Of a DNA stretch of 64,000 nt, positions 1 through 13,800 are shown in pieces. A program made the position numbers and the translations under genes. Source of the stretch: Dysidea avara. Its lineage: Eukaryota > Porifera > Demospongiae > Dictyoceratida > Dysideidae. Position 1 is the stretch's first letter, and each line of letters begins with the position of its first letter. The DNA is taken from positions 20,602,356 through 20,666,355 of the forward strand of contig NC_089273.1 of NCBI RefSeq assembly GCF_963678975.1, written 5' to 3'. The notes below the pieces were generated by a model. It worked only from the letters and a program-made list of their open reading frames with translations. It did no database searches and was not told where the DNA came from.

Positions 1-1390
1 GTAGAACAGGAAGAATTTTGATTTGTACAGCAACAATATGCCGGTGAATACTGAAATTACAGGTGCTTATTTAATTGGGTGGATTATATGAGATTTACTA
101 CACAAAAAAAATGGCATTTTTTTGTGAATATTGTTAATTGCTTGTGTTTAAATGTGTTGTAATTTTAACTTACAGAAAGTAAAGCCATCTTTGCTGATTT
201 TGCAATCCACAGTCTGACCTACCTTTTGTTTTCTAATAAATTATACCCCAAGCCTTCATGCAAGTAATGTTCTTATATCACTAGGCATTTCCTATGTTCA
301 TGAAGTTACTTCATTATGTATGCCACATGAGCATGGACGATTGTCATGGTGCTATAGTATTTAAAGATTTAGCCACTTTGTTGATGTTACTGCATGAAAA
401 CTATTGAAGAGGTAAGTTCTGAGTGTAGTGAACATAGAGTCTAAAGCAGTTTATAAGTACAATGTACCAGGTGTATGGATCTCTTGGTTTGCTGCTTGGT
501 TTACTGCATTTAGCAAATCTTTTAGCGTTGTGTTTCTGATCTCTGGCACACAGACTTTGAGCCTGTCAAAGCCTGACTCATACAAAAACGTGAACCATAA
601 TATTGCTTGTATTCATATTACAGATAATAAAGTATTATTTCAGGATGAGCATATGTGGATAAACTCCACATATTACCTTTGGTTATGTTGATCTAACCTG
701 CTCTGAGAGCTTTGATTGATTTTATTATTAGAATATTACAGCACAGTCTTTGTCATGTTCCCGAGAGTTAGCTATATAATAGCTAAACCAAATGAAAACA
801 AGCCATACAACTGATATGCAACATCATAACCTCATCACCTCATAGTAGCATGATCATGTCACGTTCTCTTAACATTGTCATGGTACCAAGACCTATAGCC
901 CAGTCAGATGTATTTTTTTACTTTTATACACATGGATTTTTTGGTACAAAATCACTCATTTATGGAATTCCTTGATTTTGATATTATGCTTATAAATGCT
1001 GTAGCTATGCTTACTAACCCTGTAGTCAACTTTGCCAAAAGAGTTTTTATTTATTTACTATTAAATGCTATCCCACTATGGACCTGTGAGAAGGCTAAAG
1101 CCTGTGAACACAGGGAGTCTGAAACATGTAACTGAGACATTGAAGAATACAGAAAAAAAAATCCTAGACCCAGCGGTGACTTTATCCCCCAAAACATGCA
1201 GTCTAACTTCACTCTTTTAGAGACTTTCAAGACTATGTGAAAAGTCATTTCTTATCATGTATGTAATTCAGTGTTGTTTGTAATATTTGCTATTGTCTTA
1301 CTTTGTGTTTACGTATATTTGCATGTAGCTATGTTTAGTTTGTTGTTGTTTAATTGTAGCTATAGCTATCACTCCAACCTCAACTCCAGC
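1..1390. other. Non-coding stretch, no gene recognised
   Basis: AT-rich sequence with only short, unrelated open frames and no recognisable protein motif. I see no convincing splice-bounded exon, RNA gene or terminal repeat here. Confidence 0.5.
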
Positions 1391-1504
1391 TGAGGGGCCC
1401 ATGGCAACATGGAAAACTCTAAAATCTTTGCAATTTGGCAAGATTTAAAGCAATTTATGGCAAGATTTCAAGATTTCAGAGCATTTAAAGTCTTAGATAT
1501 CCGG

Positions 1505-2828
1505 AATAGTAGCATCATGTGAATGGAATTATGCAGAATCCTCTGCAAACTGGTGGGATTGTTGTACATCTCCTGCAAATTTATGGAGTCTATAGTCAAA
1601 GATCACCTAATGAGTCATTTATCATCAAACAACTTACTCTCAGCTTATCTATTTGGATTTGTACCAGGTATATCATGTACCACTCAATTACTTCATGTCC
1701 TTGATTACTTTACTAGATAAAGGCTTTTCTGATATACCCAGTCTTTCAAAAAGTTTTCGACTCGGTCCTTCACCAACGTTTGATTCAAAAACTGTCCTCC
1801 TTTGGGGGTATGTGGTAAGATGCTACTGTGGATAAAGGATTTTCTTATTTATAGAACACAACAAGTAGTGCTAAATGGACAGAAATCTAATTCCATTACT
1901 GTTACAAGTGGAGTCCCTCAAGGATCAGTGTTGGGTCCCGTCTTGCTCACGATGTTAGTTAATGACTTAATTACCCTCAATTGTATCAAGCCCTCTGTAT
2001 ATTTTTGCTGACAATGCAAATTTTTTCATGTTATACGAAGTAGCGAGGGCCATACAACACTTCAACATGACTTGAACTTACTTCATGAATGGTCAGTTCA
2101 TCGGCAATTGAAGTTTAATATTCTTGAAGTGCAAGCATGTACACTTTGGACCAATACATCATTTTGTGCCATATTATTTGAACAGCGTAATTATTGACAG
2201 TGTAAAATCCCACAAAGACCTAGGCATTACCTTAGACCACCAACTTAAGTTCCACTCACACATCACAGAAGTTGCTGCAAAAGCCAACCGTCTATTGGGA
2301 TTGATCAGAAGATCTTGCGATTATCTAGATTCTGATATAGTGATTAAATTATTTACAGCTTTAGTACACCCTACACTTGAATATAGCAATGCAGTATGGG
2401 ACCATTATCAAAGAAAAATAGAAAAAGTCCAACGCAGGGCTACACATTTGTTTCCATCAGTTACAAGCCCTATGAGGAGATACTTTCAATACTTCAGTTA
2501 CCATCTCTGGCTCATAGGAGTCACAGAGGCAACATGATACTTCTAAACAAGATTCTCATTAATTCAGATTTTTCTACTTTATATACCTACTCCAATACCA
2601 CCATCACCAGGGGACACCAGTTCAAACTGTTTAAGTATCATTCTAGATTAAACTCAAAAGCTGTAGATCAAAATATTTTTTTAATAGGGTAATTAAAGAT
2701 TGCCTGCAATTGTATAGTTAATACTAATTAATTCTGTAAAATTAAAATCCATGTTAAATAATTACTCTAGATTTAAATTGTTAATTATACTGCTTTACCG
2801 ATAGCTACTTTAATCATAATCATAATCA
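1505..2828 (+). pseudogene. 5'-truncated Jockey/CR1-like LINE, reverse transcriptase remnant
   Basis: Read in order but in alternating frames, the translation shows reverse-transcriptase blocks of a non-LTR retrotransposon. These include a palm segment with SGVPQGSVLGP (about 1908-1945), the remains of the catalytic F/YADD box near 2006-2020 (now FADN), and the thumb region with KSHKDLGITLD and HPTLEYSNAVWD (2200-2400). At least four frame changes separate these blocks, so no intact product is possible. No endonuclease domain precedes it, which means the copy is 5'-truncated. It ends near 2813-2828 in short ATAATC repeats, like the microsatellite tails of CR1-type elements. The class call rests on motif recognition; the clade within Jockey/CR1/L2 is uncertain. 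Confidence 0.85.
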
Positions 2829-2859
2829 CGTGCATAGCATACGTGACGATCGAGGGGGG

Positions 2860-3010
2860 CATAATTATTATACGGAAGTATGATGGAACTTTACAATTTT
2901 CACAGATTCAAAATCAGAGATTTCAACAAGATTTCAAAGAGGCGCTAGGGCTGTACGAGATTTCAAGGGAGTTGCGGACCTCCCGACTGCAGCAACTAGT
3001 GAAGAGGAAC
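2860..3010 (+). repeat. Dispersed repeat, inverted match to 41625-41790
   Basis: The segment with the words TTTCAACAAGATTTCAAAGA and AGTTGCGGACCTC matches the reverse complement of 41625-41790 with scattered differences. It sits directly after the LINE tail and has no coding potential. The family is unclassified. Confidence 0.5.
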
Positions 3011-3303
3011 GGCATTGTGTCAATTGTATAAAATAATAAAATCAAAGCCACAGACAGACTCATGCATAATATTGCAGTAGATCAACACGTGTCGTGCATA
3101 AAAATAATTATGGTTGATTACGCAATTAGGGATTTCGAAGGGGATTTTTATTTGTTACTTGGAACTACCGGTATACAATGACTTGGTCAATTGCCAGATG
3201 ACGTGAACGTGGTGTAGAATTTTCGTACAAAAGAAGTGACTACTGAAGTCTGCGGGACTGTAGAAGCGAAATTGTTTGTGGCTGGCAGCTAGTCTCAATC
3301 ACA

Positions 3304-3372
3304 ATGGCTTGGATCATCAACGTGAAAGGAATAACTGGACAAATAACAAGGGTCAATGTTGCTAATGGTCAG
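3304..3372 (+). CDS. Alpha-kinase gene exon 1: start of Ubl domain 1
   Basis: It encodes 23 residues beginning MAWIINVKGITGQ, the first beta hairpin of a ubiquitin fold, and ends CAG|GTAAGC in phase 0. Confidence 0.8.
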
Positions 3373-6300
3373 GTAAGCTCGTAAATCTAAAGCTTGTTAT
3401 TAAGGCTTTACAGCACAAGTGAAAAGGTCGAGCCCAGGCTACACCGGCCTGTTTAAAGTTGTTATACATGTACTAGCTATTCACCGGCAGTGAAAGGTAT
3501 GCGGTTAATTTGAAAAGGTGCAGAAAGGAGAAAAATCCATGGCCGGGCCACCTCGAACCTGCAACCATCCGATTAACGCTCGAACGCTTACAGGAGTCTG
3601 CCGGGCGGTCCGCAGGATGTTTCTCCTTGTCAATCATACACTTGAAGCTATACCCTGAGTCTTTAATTATCACTGTAGAATCTAGCTATTGATGCACAGA
3701 GATCATGCTCTGATAACTGAAATTCAGTAGTCTAAATATACACCTATCATTGTAAAACCCTCACTCCCTCCCCCCAGCTGGTATAGGCTAATATGTGGGG
3801 TTTAAATAGAGTCAGTGATTTGCAAGAGCCAAAGCACAAATATACTGAGGCATTGAGGTTTCCCCACAACAGTTAATCATATATGGGTACAGATGGGTTT
3901 AGTGGGAAGATGTGGTCAGCTTAATTACATACCCTAAAAAATCATGTAAATTATATATGTCTGCCATTTTTGTAGGACAAAAACATGAAGTCTGACATGA
4001 GTGAATGCGTGATTAGAATGCGTGATTAGAATGCCTTCTAGTTGTTATGCTGTTATATACACACCATGAGAAAGTAAGAAATGTGCAATTGAGCTTTGTG
4101 GATTCTCCAAAGACCCGAAAAATTGTTTTAGTGCAGTTTTGAGCATGCATGGCTAGCTGTAACTTAAGAGAACTTTGGGACGGCTGTGTTGGGTAAGGTA
4201 TTGTGAACTTTCAAGATTCATTTCAATGCTAGACAGCTAGCTAGATTCTCACTATTATTTCAAATCAGTGAACTGATATAAGATAGCTAGCTAATACTGG
4301 CACATCTGTTAGCCATCTTCTGCACTGGCAGGCATATCATGATGTGCCATCAGGCTATTTATTTCAGATAACTTACATTCTACCAAGAGAAAAATATCTT
4401 ATTTTATTTAATACAGCGACATAAGCATCCAGTATCATGCAGTGCTGGAAAGATGGGTGTTGCTAAATGACTATACAGTAGTTCAACATTATTGAGTTTT
4501 ACTGATCAGTGTATGCAATTTGTATATCCTGAGCCAGACAAGCGAAGTTAGACTATGTGTCAAACAACGATGGGCTGCAAGTTACACTTGCATACTACAA
4601 ATAATTACAAAATACACTAAGTGAAATTTCATTATAATTATTAATCTAACCAAACATTTGCTTACTGTATTTACAACCAGAGCAAAATGTATGCTTGATC
4701 ACAAGCATTTGCAACACAGTCAAAATTGAATGCATGCGAATGTGTTTCTACAATATTATTTTTCAGTCTCACGAAAAGTAAAACACATGTGATGCTGGGT
4801 GCTTCTACTATGACAGCTTCCTCTGGCAGCAGCTGCTCAGGTAGGATAAACCAACTTTCCATGTTCATCTTTGAACTGTTACACTGACAGTATGTAAACA
4901 GAGTTATAGCTTTGTCTGTCTGCAATGCAAGCAGCTAGTCCTTGCATTTATATGATAATTATTATGTGCATGTAGAGCCAAGTGTATATTTAGCTTCTAA
5001 CCATGACCAGGATTTGTCTCATTTTATTAGGCTTTGGCTGCAAATACACAGACACTTACTTTCATGTAAATTATCATGACACAAATTTCACTGGATAAAC
5101 TATTGAGTAGAAACCAAGGTAAGGGGCATTTGAATTTAAGATGTGATGACAATTTCTTGATAGATAGATAGATATAGCTGATCTTAGCTATACATTGTGA
5201 TGATTAGCTCTCCATTGTACATGACTGATATCTGGTTATGAGTTGCTGAATGTATCACCTTGTATACACTTCATGAGTTGATGCAGCCTTAACCTTCCTT
5301 TGTCTGTTCTATCTTCTATTATGCAGTGAAGAGAACACTTAGTTCTTAAACAATGTTCTCTGACAAACTGTGATTCACATGATTAAATGGATAACCTGGA
5401 ATTTGATGAACTATTCTACAGTAGATAATCTAAATTGCTGCCCTCTACAGTATGTAGAAGTTAACATTTACATGTAGTTAGGCTGAGTCAGAATAAACAA
5501 GCTCACTAGCTAATCCTCAGCTTCACTTGCCTTCCTGTGGTGAAATTTATTAATCTTTAATCTCGAACAGATTATCTGGAATCAGTTGCGGCATCTAGCT
5601 GATGCACTGCAGACTCTAGTGAATGACTGAGTTTGGCTCTGAGTCGAGTTGACTCTTATTTATTTATTTGTTTTAATGCAGAAATACCTCAGCTATGAGG
5701 TGTGTGTGCATGTATAATTTAGCTTGAAAATCATTTACATTTACAACAGTAACACAACTTTAGCAGGGAGGGTGTTCCAGATTCTGATGGCTGTTGGCAA
5801 GAATAAATGATGGTCTTTCCAGTGCTGGATCCTCTATGGACAAGTCTCAGGGTCTGAGCAATTCCATGTTGCTTACTTTCTTGCTGCACATAATCCATTA
5901 GCACAACAATTAGACAGCATATTCATTCATGTCAAGTTTCATGTTTTTGCCCTACAAAAATAGCAGACGTGTATGATTTTCTAGGTTACATAAGATGACC
6001 ACGCCTTCCCACTAAACCCATCTACAATTCACGTCACGTGAATGAGCATGCTGTTGGTGTGACCTGCGCATGATTTATAAACTTCACTTCCCAATACTGG
6101 GAGCAATGGATTTAAAAAAAAATTCTTTATAATTTTCCTATTTACGTTATATCCTTTACTAGGGATTAACAATGATAGGTGTCTATAGTTATATAAACCA
6201 CTAATATTAACAGCTTTTAAAGCACTTGTGTTCTTGATTAAGGAAAATGTTGAAGTGTTAACTTTGAGTAGCAATAAAATATTACATTATTCCTGAGGGG

Positions 6301-9300
6301 TGTGTGTCCACTTGAGAATCCTAGCAACGTGTATCTTAGTTTACATTTAGTCAATGGCTTGTGTGAATGCACAAAGTATACATTAATTTTGTCAAAGTTT
6401 GTGACTAGGCATCTTACTGAGTAGGCAGAAACAGTGGATTCAGGGACCAACGGACCAGATTTAAAGTATTTCATGACATTAATTCTTTACCTAATTATGA
6501 TCGCTTGATTGGGGCAATAATAAATAATTATCTTTTTTTGTCTCAGTAAAGTACCTAGCTTGATGTGATCTTTATTTATTAATTACCTGTAGGATGCTAT
6601 TATTCTACATTTGAAGCAACAAATTGAAACACAACACAATAACCATCCTCCTCCACATCGACAAAGACTAGTGTTCACAGATTCAGGTAAAGGAAATGTT
6701 GCTATATAACAACTTGTGCAATTATTTGTCAAGCTAAATAATGAAAAATCAAGCCTGTAACCATGACCATTATGAGTTGCAAGATATCTTAGATAGTTGA
6801 AAATTTTGTAGCAACTGTAGAATTTTGGTTCGCACTGAAGGCATTTTTTGGGTTTGATTATACCTAACCAGTGCTGCCAAGGTATTGTGACGCTGGTTTC
6901 TCATCAGTATTCATCAAGGATGTGCAAGCCTTCATAAGCATGTGTGTGCTTAATAATCAGAGTGTATGGTAATATTATTAATAATAATGCTATATTCTTT
7001 TAGGTTCCAACAATCTAAAGTTAGAAGATCCTAATAGGAAACTGTCATCCTACAATGGGCTTACTAATGGTAGTACAGTGATAATGGTGATTCTCCAGCC
7101 CTTTATCTTGTATGTGACTGGACTAGATGGAGCAATGAATGAGATGGAAGTGCCTTCCTCTGATCCTCAGGTACAGTACGCAAAGATGTCTATCTACACT
7201 CTTGTGGTCTTGCTGCTACCGTAGCAATGTTCAAAGGATGTTTATATCATACAGTATGGTATGCTGTATATTAGGGATCATAAAGGTTCGGGTTTTTCTG
7301 GTCAAAAAATCACTCCAAAAAACAGTTTCACAATGCCATCCTGGTGACCTTGGCAAAATGGTTAGGTATAAGCAAGCCCAAAAGTGCCTTCTGTATTACC
7401 TTAGCCTAAATGCTTTCAACAGATTGCTGCAAAATTTTATTATTTTTATTCAATGGAATTTTCTACTAACTAACTGCCTGCTTGCCTGCCTGATTCCTTC
7501 AGGCAAGTGTAACTTGATAGCGGCTAAGGTTACTGGCTTGATTTTTTCACAGTTTGAAGTCACTTTCTCGTGAGATGTACCTTTTGGCATACTGCAATAC
7601 ATACATACAATGCACGCATCATGGACTCATCTTTGTCCTCCTTAGTGCTCCATTTCAATTTTTCTGACAACTCAAGGTGTTGATTCATGGTAGCACGATG
7701 CATTGCTTCCGTATGTTTGTAAACAGGCATCTGTAGTTTTCATGGTGACTGGATTGATTGCAGAGGTGCTTTCTGTTCTTCATTTGTAACATAAGTGAAG
7801 TGAAGTGTAATGGCCATTTCACTTTCGAGTCAATAATTGATAGTTGGGGCAAGTTAATGTCCGTATTTTTCGCAGTGACAGGATTGATTGCAGAGGTGCT
7901 TCTCCTACTGTTTTTCATTTGTAGCACTGTGTAGCGAGATGAACATAACTGAAAGCAAAGCATAATGGCCACTTCACTGTAATTGATAGTTGGGGTGTGC
8001 ATTCAGATGAAAACATCAACTCTGGCACCATCCTTTCATTTGATGTGGTATGTGCAGGTTCACCAATCATAATTATTATGTTACAAAAAATTATGCAAAA
8101 CGAGTATAAGAAAAATTAGGAATTTTAAGTTCAATTAGGAATCAGAGTAAAAGAAAAAGGTTGGGGGGAAAGGGAGGTTACCTTCACCTGCAGATAAGTG
8201 AGCATTTAATCTCTGTCATGGTTATAGACTGAAGTAGGGTTTAAATGTTCACTAGTATATCTGCAGGTGTAGGCAACCTCCCTCATTTGTCTGCTTTTTT
8301 TATAACCAAACTTCCTAATTTTTTCATATACTTGTTATATAGTAAATGCAAGGGTCATGGACATTTTAATATTGAAATAGTTTGCATGTACATGTAGAGC
8401 TGCAGCAAGCTTCGAGAAGAAAGGTGAATTTTTTTCCCAATAGAAGAGGCCAACCAGATAATTAATTAGTGGTGATAGTAAAGATGTCAATAGGTGATGT
8501 GTGTCCCATTACAAGTTTCGTAACTTCATACACTTTTGTAGTTTTGTTAGACTTTCATGGTTTCCGAATAGTATGATGAAAAGTTTTATTAATGTGTAAG
8601 ACGTTCAAAGGAAATATTTAGTGGGTCAAGCAGTACTTTTAATGAACCAAATTTCAAGAAATTGTGCAATTCCATTCATGACTTATATTAAATGTTTTTG
8701 AGGGCTCATCACAATGTGTACATACTTACTATCATAGATTGATGAGTCTGTAGGTAATAAAACTTTCTAGATTGAATAGTCAAATCATTGCTGCTAATGA
8801 TTTTCAAGTACTTTAGTGTAATGCAAGTGTAGAGTTTGATTTCCTGCCTGTTCTCCTACCATAGAACACTAAAATTTTATATCATCTACACATACTGTAT
8901 ACACTTGTGGATAGGGCTAAAACAAACCATTCGAATAGTTTATTATTTGTTCTAAATCAAATATTCAATGCTGTGGGAGTAGATTCAACATTCTATAGGT
9001 ATCCTTTACAATGATAAAGCAATAGACATTTTAATTTTATGAAGCATTTTGTCACTTCTAAATAAAAATGGAGCTTGTAATAGTTATCAGAACAAATGAA
9101 ACAGTTTAATTTTCTACGAAAACTTAATTGTAAGTGTTTGTGAATCAAATATATACATTAGAATATTTGTCCTTTTTAAAACCATTTCATTGGCATTTAG
9201 AATATTCATTTTAGCCCTATTTATGGATGCTGTAGACATATAAATTACCGTGTGATATGTATTATAACAAATTGACTTTTATTGTTATTGTATAGACTTT

Positions 9301-10839
9301 TTCTATTGGTGATCTTCTATCTGTAATACAACGAACAATACAGCAGAATCTGTCACAATGTCAGGTGTTATATAACAATGAGCCACTTGAGAAAGTGAGA
9401 CATGGAAAGGCAATGACTCTCAAGGATCATGGTATAAAGGCCAGCTCTACCCTCATTGTGACTAAACTTGGAATTACACTAGAGGTTATTAACCCACAGG
9501 TAAGTATTCCTATTAAGAGACTTGATTTGATTACCTTATGTGATTTGCTTTGCTCTTACTGTCAGAACTTATACTATAATTTAAAATGCAGGTTGATCTT
9601 TGCTTCTTGGTGGACTGCACTGGATCAATGGGATCCCATATTGATGCTGTGAAAAACTGTGTGAAGAAAGTCAGAGATGATTTGGTCCAGCAGTTTCAGG
9701 GTTGTGACATTCGATTTTCTTTTGTGAGATATACAGACTATGATCAACCTGAATACAGCAGAACTACTCACATTGACTTTACAAAGTTAGTCCCTTATTG
9801 TGTTTGGCATACATATGTAATCATGATGACCACTAATACTGACGACAGTTATGGTTGCATGCAGTAACTCTTATTGATACACACTAACACTCCCCAGCAT
9901 GCATACATCACAATATTTCTAAATAATAAATTCTAATAGTTCATAAATTACACTGTTACATCTTTCCCAGCTTCCTAAAAGCTCGTCCCGAGCTACCTTA
10001 TGTGTAGCGGGATAGTGGCTTGACAATTTTTGTCCATTTTCTTATAAACAGGGGTGAAAGTTGATCTGTCGAGATACTCGGCTGAGCTTGGGTGAGTGAA
10101 ATATCATCATGTTCAGCACTTAGCGTGTCAATAGTGGCTTCTACTTGTGTAAGTAGATGGTCCTCACATTCATTACTTGCCATATCACCTTCCTTAGCTT
10201 GTGAAGCTGAAAAGACATTATCAAGACACACGGTAGTGTGTCGTGCGGCCCAAGAAGCCGGCGCGCAACCCCTTGAGTATATTGACAGGAAGAAAGAAAA
10301 CGCAATTTTCGCACCTCCGTAGCTCTGTGCTGCCTTGATGAAACAAGACAAATTTTGCTGTGTACATTCCCTCCAACTTCAGTACTCCACATTCCAAATT
10401 TGAGCGAAATCGCTTCAGCCATTCCTGAGATATGCGACTTCAAAAATTGGCTTAGTTTTTTCGTTTTTTTTTTCTTCTTATTTTTCTTCCTCTTTTCACA
10501 CACTTACAAAAACTGCTATAAAACGCGAACGCGTTATCCGATTGCCTTGAAATTTGGCACACAGAAGGGGAGTATAAAGGCGCATCTCTGTACCAACTTT
10601 GGCTGGAATACCATAAACAGGCAAAGAGTTATGAGCGATTATTCACGAAAAATAACACCAATATGTTGTCACGCCTACAGGGTAAACCGCGTATGGGAAG
10701 AAGCTGAAAATCGGTGGGTGAATAGGTTAACTATTGAACCTCAAACCTTTTGTGGTTTGAAAGAAACCGAGCTAAAAACCAGGAAGATACAGCGAAAAAA
10801 TCAACAGTGTGTAACAATTACGCAATCGAGATTAGCTAA

Positions 10840-10876
<37 letters not shown>

Positions 10877-13800
10877 GCTTGCCACGCCTACCAGATAAAC
10901 CACTTGGGGTAATGCTTTGAAAATCGCTGTACAGATGGAGTTATCATCTTAGAAAGGCTCTTCAATGGTGTAGAAGAATCAGACTTAAAGCCACGGAGTT
11001 ATAACACGAAATCCAACTTGGTGTAGCAAGTGCGAGATCGAGATACTCTAATAGAGCAGTCATCCTAATAGAGCAGTCACCCTGAACAGAATTCAAGAGA
11101 TCAGTTAGAAATAAGTAACCTGTATAGAGATCAGCTACAAACAAATCACCCTGTAGAGAGTTCAGCTACAAACAATTCACCCTGTTCAGACATCAGTTAG
11201 AAGAAGTTTTCTTGTAGAGAGTTCAGTTACAAACAAATCACCCTGTTGAAAGATCAGCTAGAAGATGTCACCTTATAGATAGTTCAGTTACAAAGAAACC
11301 ACCATGTAGAGAATTCAGCTACAAACTAGTGACCCTGTAGATACATCAGCTAGAAGAAGTTACCTTGTAGAGAGTTCAGCTACAAAGAAACCATTCTGTA
11401 AAGAGCTCAGCTGCAAACAAATCACCTATACAGAATTCAGCTACAAACAAATCACCCTGTAGAGAGATAAGCTAGAAGAAGTTACCTTGTAGATAGTTCA
11501 GCTACAAACAAATCATCCTGTAGAGAGATCAGCTAGAAGAAGTTACCTTGTAGATAGTTCAGCTACAAACAATTCACCCTGTACAGAGCTCAGTTAAAAG
11601 AGGTTTCCTTGTAGAGAGTTCAGCTACAGACAAATCACCCTGTAGAGAGATCAGTTAGAAGAAGTTACCTTGTAGATCGTTCAGCTACAAACAATTCACC
11701 CTGTAAAGAGATCAGCTAGAAGAAGTTACCTTGTAGAGAGTTCAGCTACAAAGAAACCATCATGTAGAGAATTCAGCCGCAAACAAATCATGTATAGAGA
11801 GTTCAGCTACAAACAAATCTCCCTGTAGAGAGATCAGCTAGAAGAAGTTTCCTTGTAGAGAGTTCTGCTACAAACAAATCACCCTGTAGAAAGATCAGCT
11901 AGAAGAAATCACCTTGTAGAGAGTTCAGCTTCAAAGAAACAATTATGTGAGAGTTCAGGTACAAACAAATTGTCCTGTAGAGAGATCAGCTAGAAGAAGT
12001 TACCTTGTAGAGAGTTCAGCTACAAAGAAACCATCATGTAGATAGTTCAGGTACAAACAAATCACCTGTATAGAGTTCAGCTAGAAACAAGTCACCCTGT
12101 AGAGAGATCAGCTAGAAACAAGTCACCTTGTAGAGAGTTCAGCTAGAAGAAGTCACGTTGTAGAGAGTTCAGCTACAAAGAAACCACCATTTAGAGAGTT
12201 CAGCTGCAAACAAATCACCCAGTAGAAAGTTCAGCTATGAACAGATCACCCTGTTGAGAGTTCAGTTAGAAACAAGGAATCCTGTAGAGAGATCACCTAG
12301 AAGTATCGCCTTGTAGAGAGTTCAGCTACAAACAAATCACCTGTAGAGAGTTCAGCTACAAACAAATCACCCTGTAGAGAGATCAGCTAGAAGAAGTCAC
12401 CTTGTAGAGAGTTCAGCTATAAAGAAACCACCATGTAGAGAATTCAGCTGCAAACAAACACCCTGTAGAGAACTCAGCTACAAACAAATCGCCCTGTAGA
12501 AAGATCAGCTAGAAGAAGTTACCTTGTAGGGATTTCAGCTACAAACAAATCACCCTGTAGAGAGTTCAGCTACAAAGAAACCATTCTGTAAAGAGCTCAG
12601 CTGCAAACAAATCACTTGTACAGAATTCAGCTACAAACAAATCACCCTGTAGAGAGATCAGCTAGAAGAAATTACCTTGTAGATAGTTCAGCTACAAACA
12701 AATCACCCTGTAGAAAGATCAGTTAGAAGAAGTTACCTTGGAGAAAGTTCAGCTACAAAGAAACCATTTTGTAAAGAGCTCAGCTGCAAACAAATCACCT
12801 GTACAGAATTCAACTACGAACAAATCACCCTGTAGAGAGATCAGCTATAAGAAGTTACCTTGTAGATAGTTCAGCTACAAACAAATCTCCCTGTAGAGAG
12901 ATCAGCTAGAAGAAATTACCTTGTAGAGAGTTCAGCTACAAAGAAACCACCATGTAGAGAGTTCAGCTGCAAAGAAATCACCCTGTAGAAAATTCTGCCA
13001 GAAACAAATTGCCCTGTAGAAAGATCAGTTAGAAGAAGTTACCTTTTAGAGAGTTCAGCTACAAAGAAACCATTCTGTAAAGAGCTCAGCTGCAAACAAA
13101 TCACCTATACAGAATTCAGCTACAAACACATCACCCTGTAGAGAGATCAGCTAGAAGAAGTTACGTTGTAGATCGTTCAGCTACAAACAATTCACCCTGT
13201 AGAGAGAGCAATTAGAAGAAGTCACCTTGTAGAGTGTTCAGTTACAAATAAACCACCATGGAGATTTCTGTAATCAATATAATATTATGTGACCGGATTT
13301 GCGAAAAGGGGTCTTCCACACACATCCAATTCCGTAACCGTTGGAGACCATAACTCAGTGTTCAAGTAACATATTAACCTAAAACTGTCACCATGTATTC
13401 AGCTATAGTGGTGCTCACCACTGCCCAAAATTCAAGGCAATAGCTCTTTCCAATCTGAAGTTATCAATTGTCAAAGTTGGCAAATTGGATGTGTGTGGAA
13501 GACCCCTTTTCGCAAATCCGGTCACATATATATTATACAGTATAATAAAATATTTAAAGTACATCTACTTCATCTTTTCTTCTTCCTGTAGTAAAGAAAA
13601 AAACATAGGTTAAAAAAGTCCCAAAGCTGGCCATAGGCCGGCTTTGGGGTATACAAATACAAAAAGAAATGAAATCTAATCCAAAACAGCCAAGCTGTAA
13701 AAAAAAAGTGTGCGTCCCTCAGAAAGGCTATGGTGAAAAAAGATGTGAAGTCCAAGGTGGCGGCCAAGAAATGGCTGTGATGGTAGGTTAATGGTAAAAA

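Noticed and set aside
11041-13262. Resemblance of the regular 31-bp repeats to a CRISPR array
   Set aside because: The units are contiguous and vary gradually; there are no unique spacers and no cas genes, and the DNA is eukaryotic.
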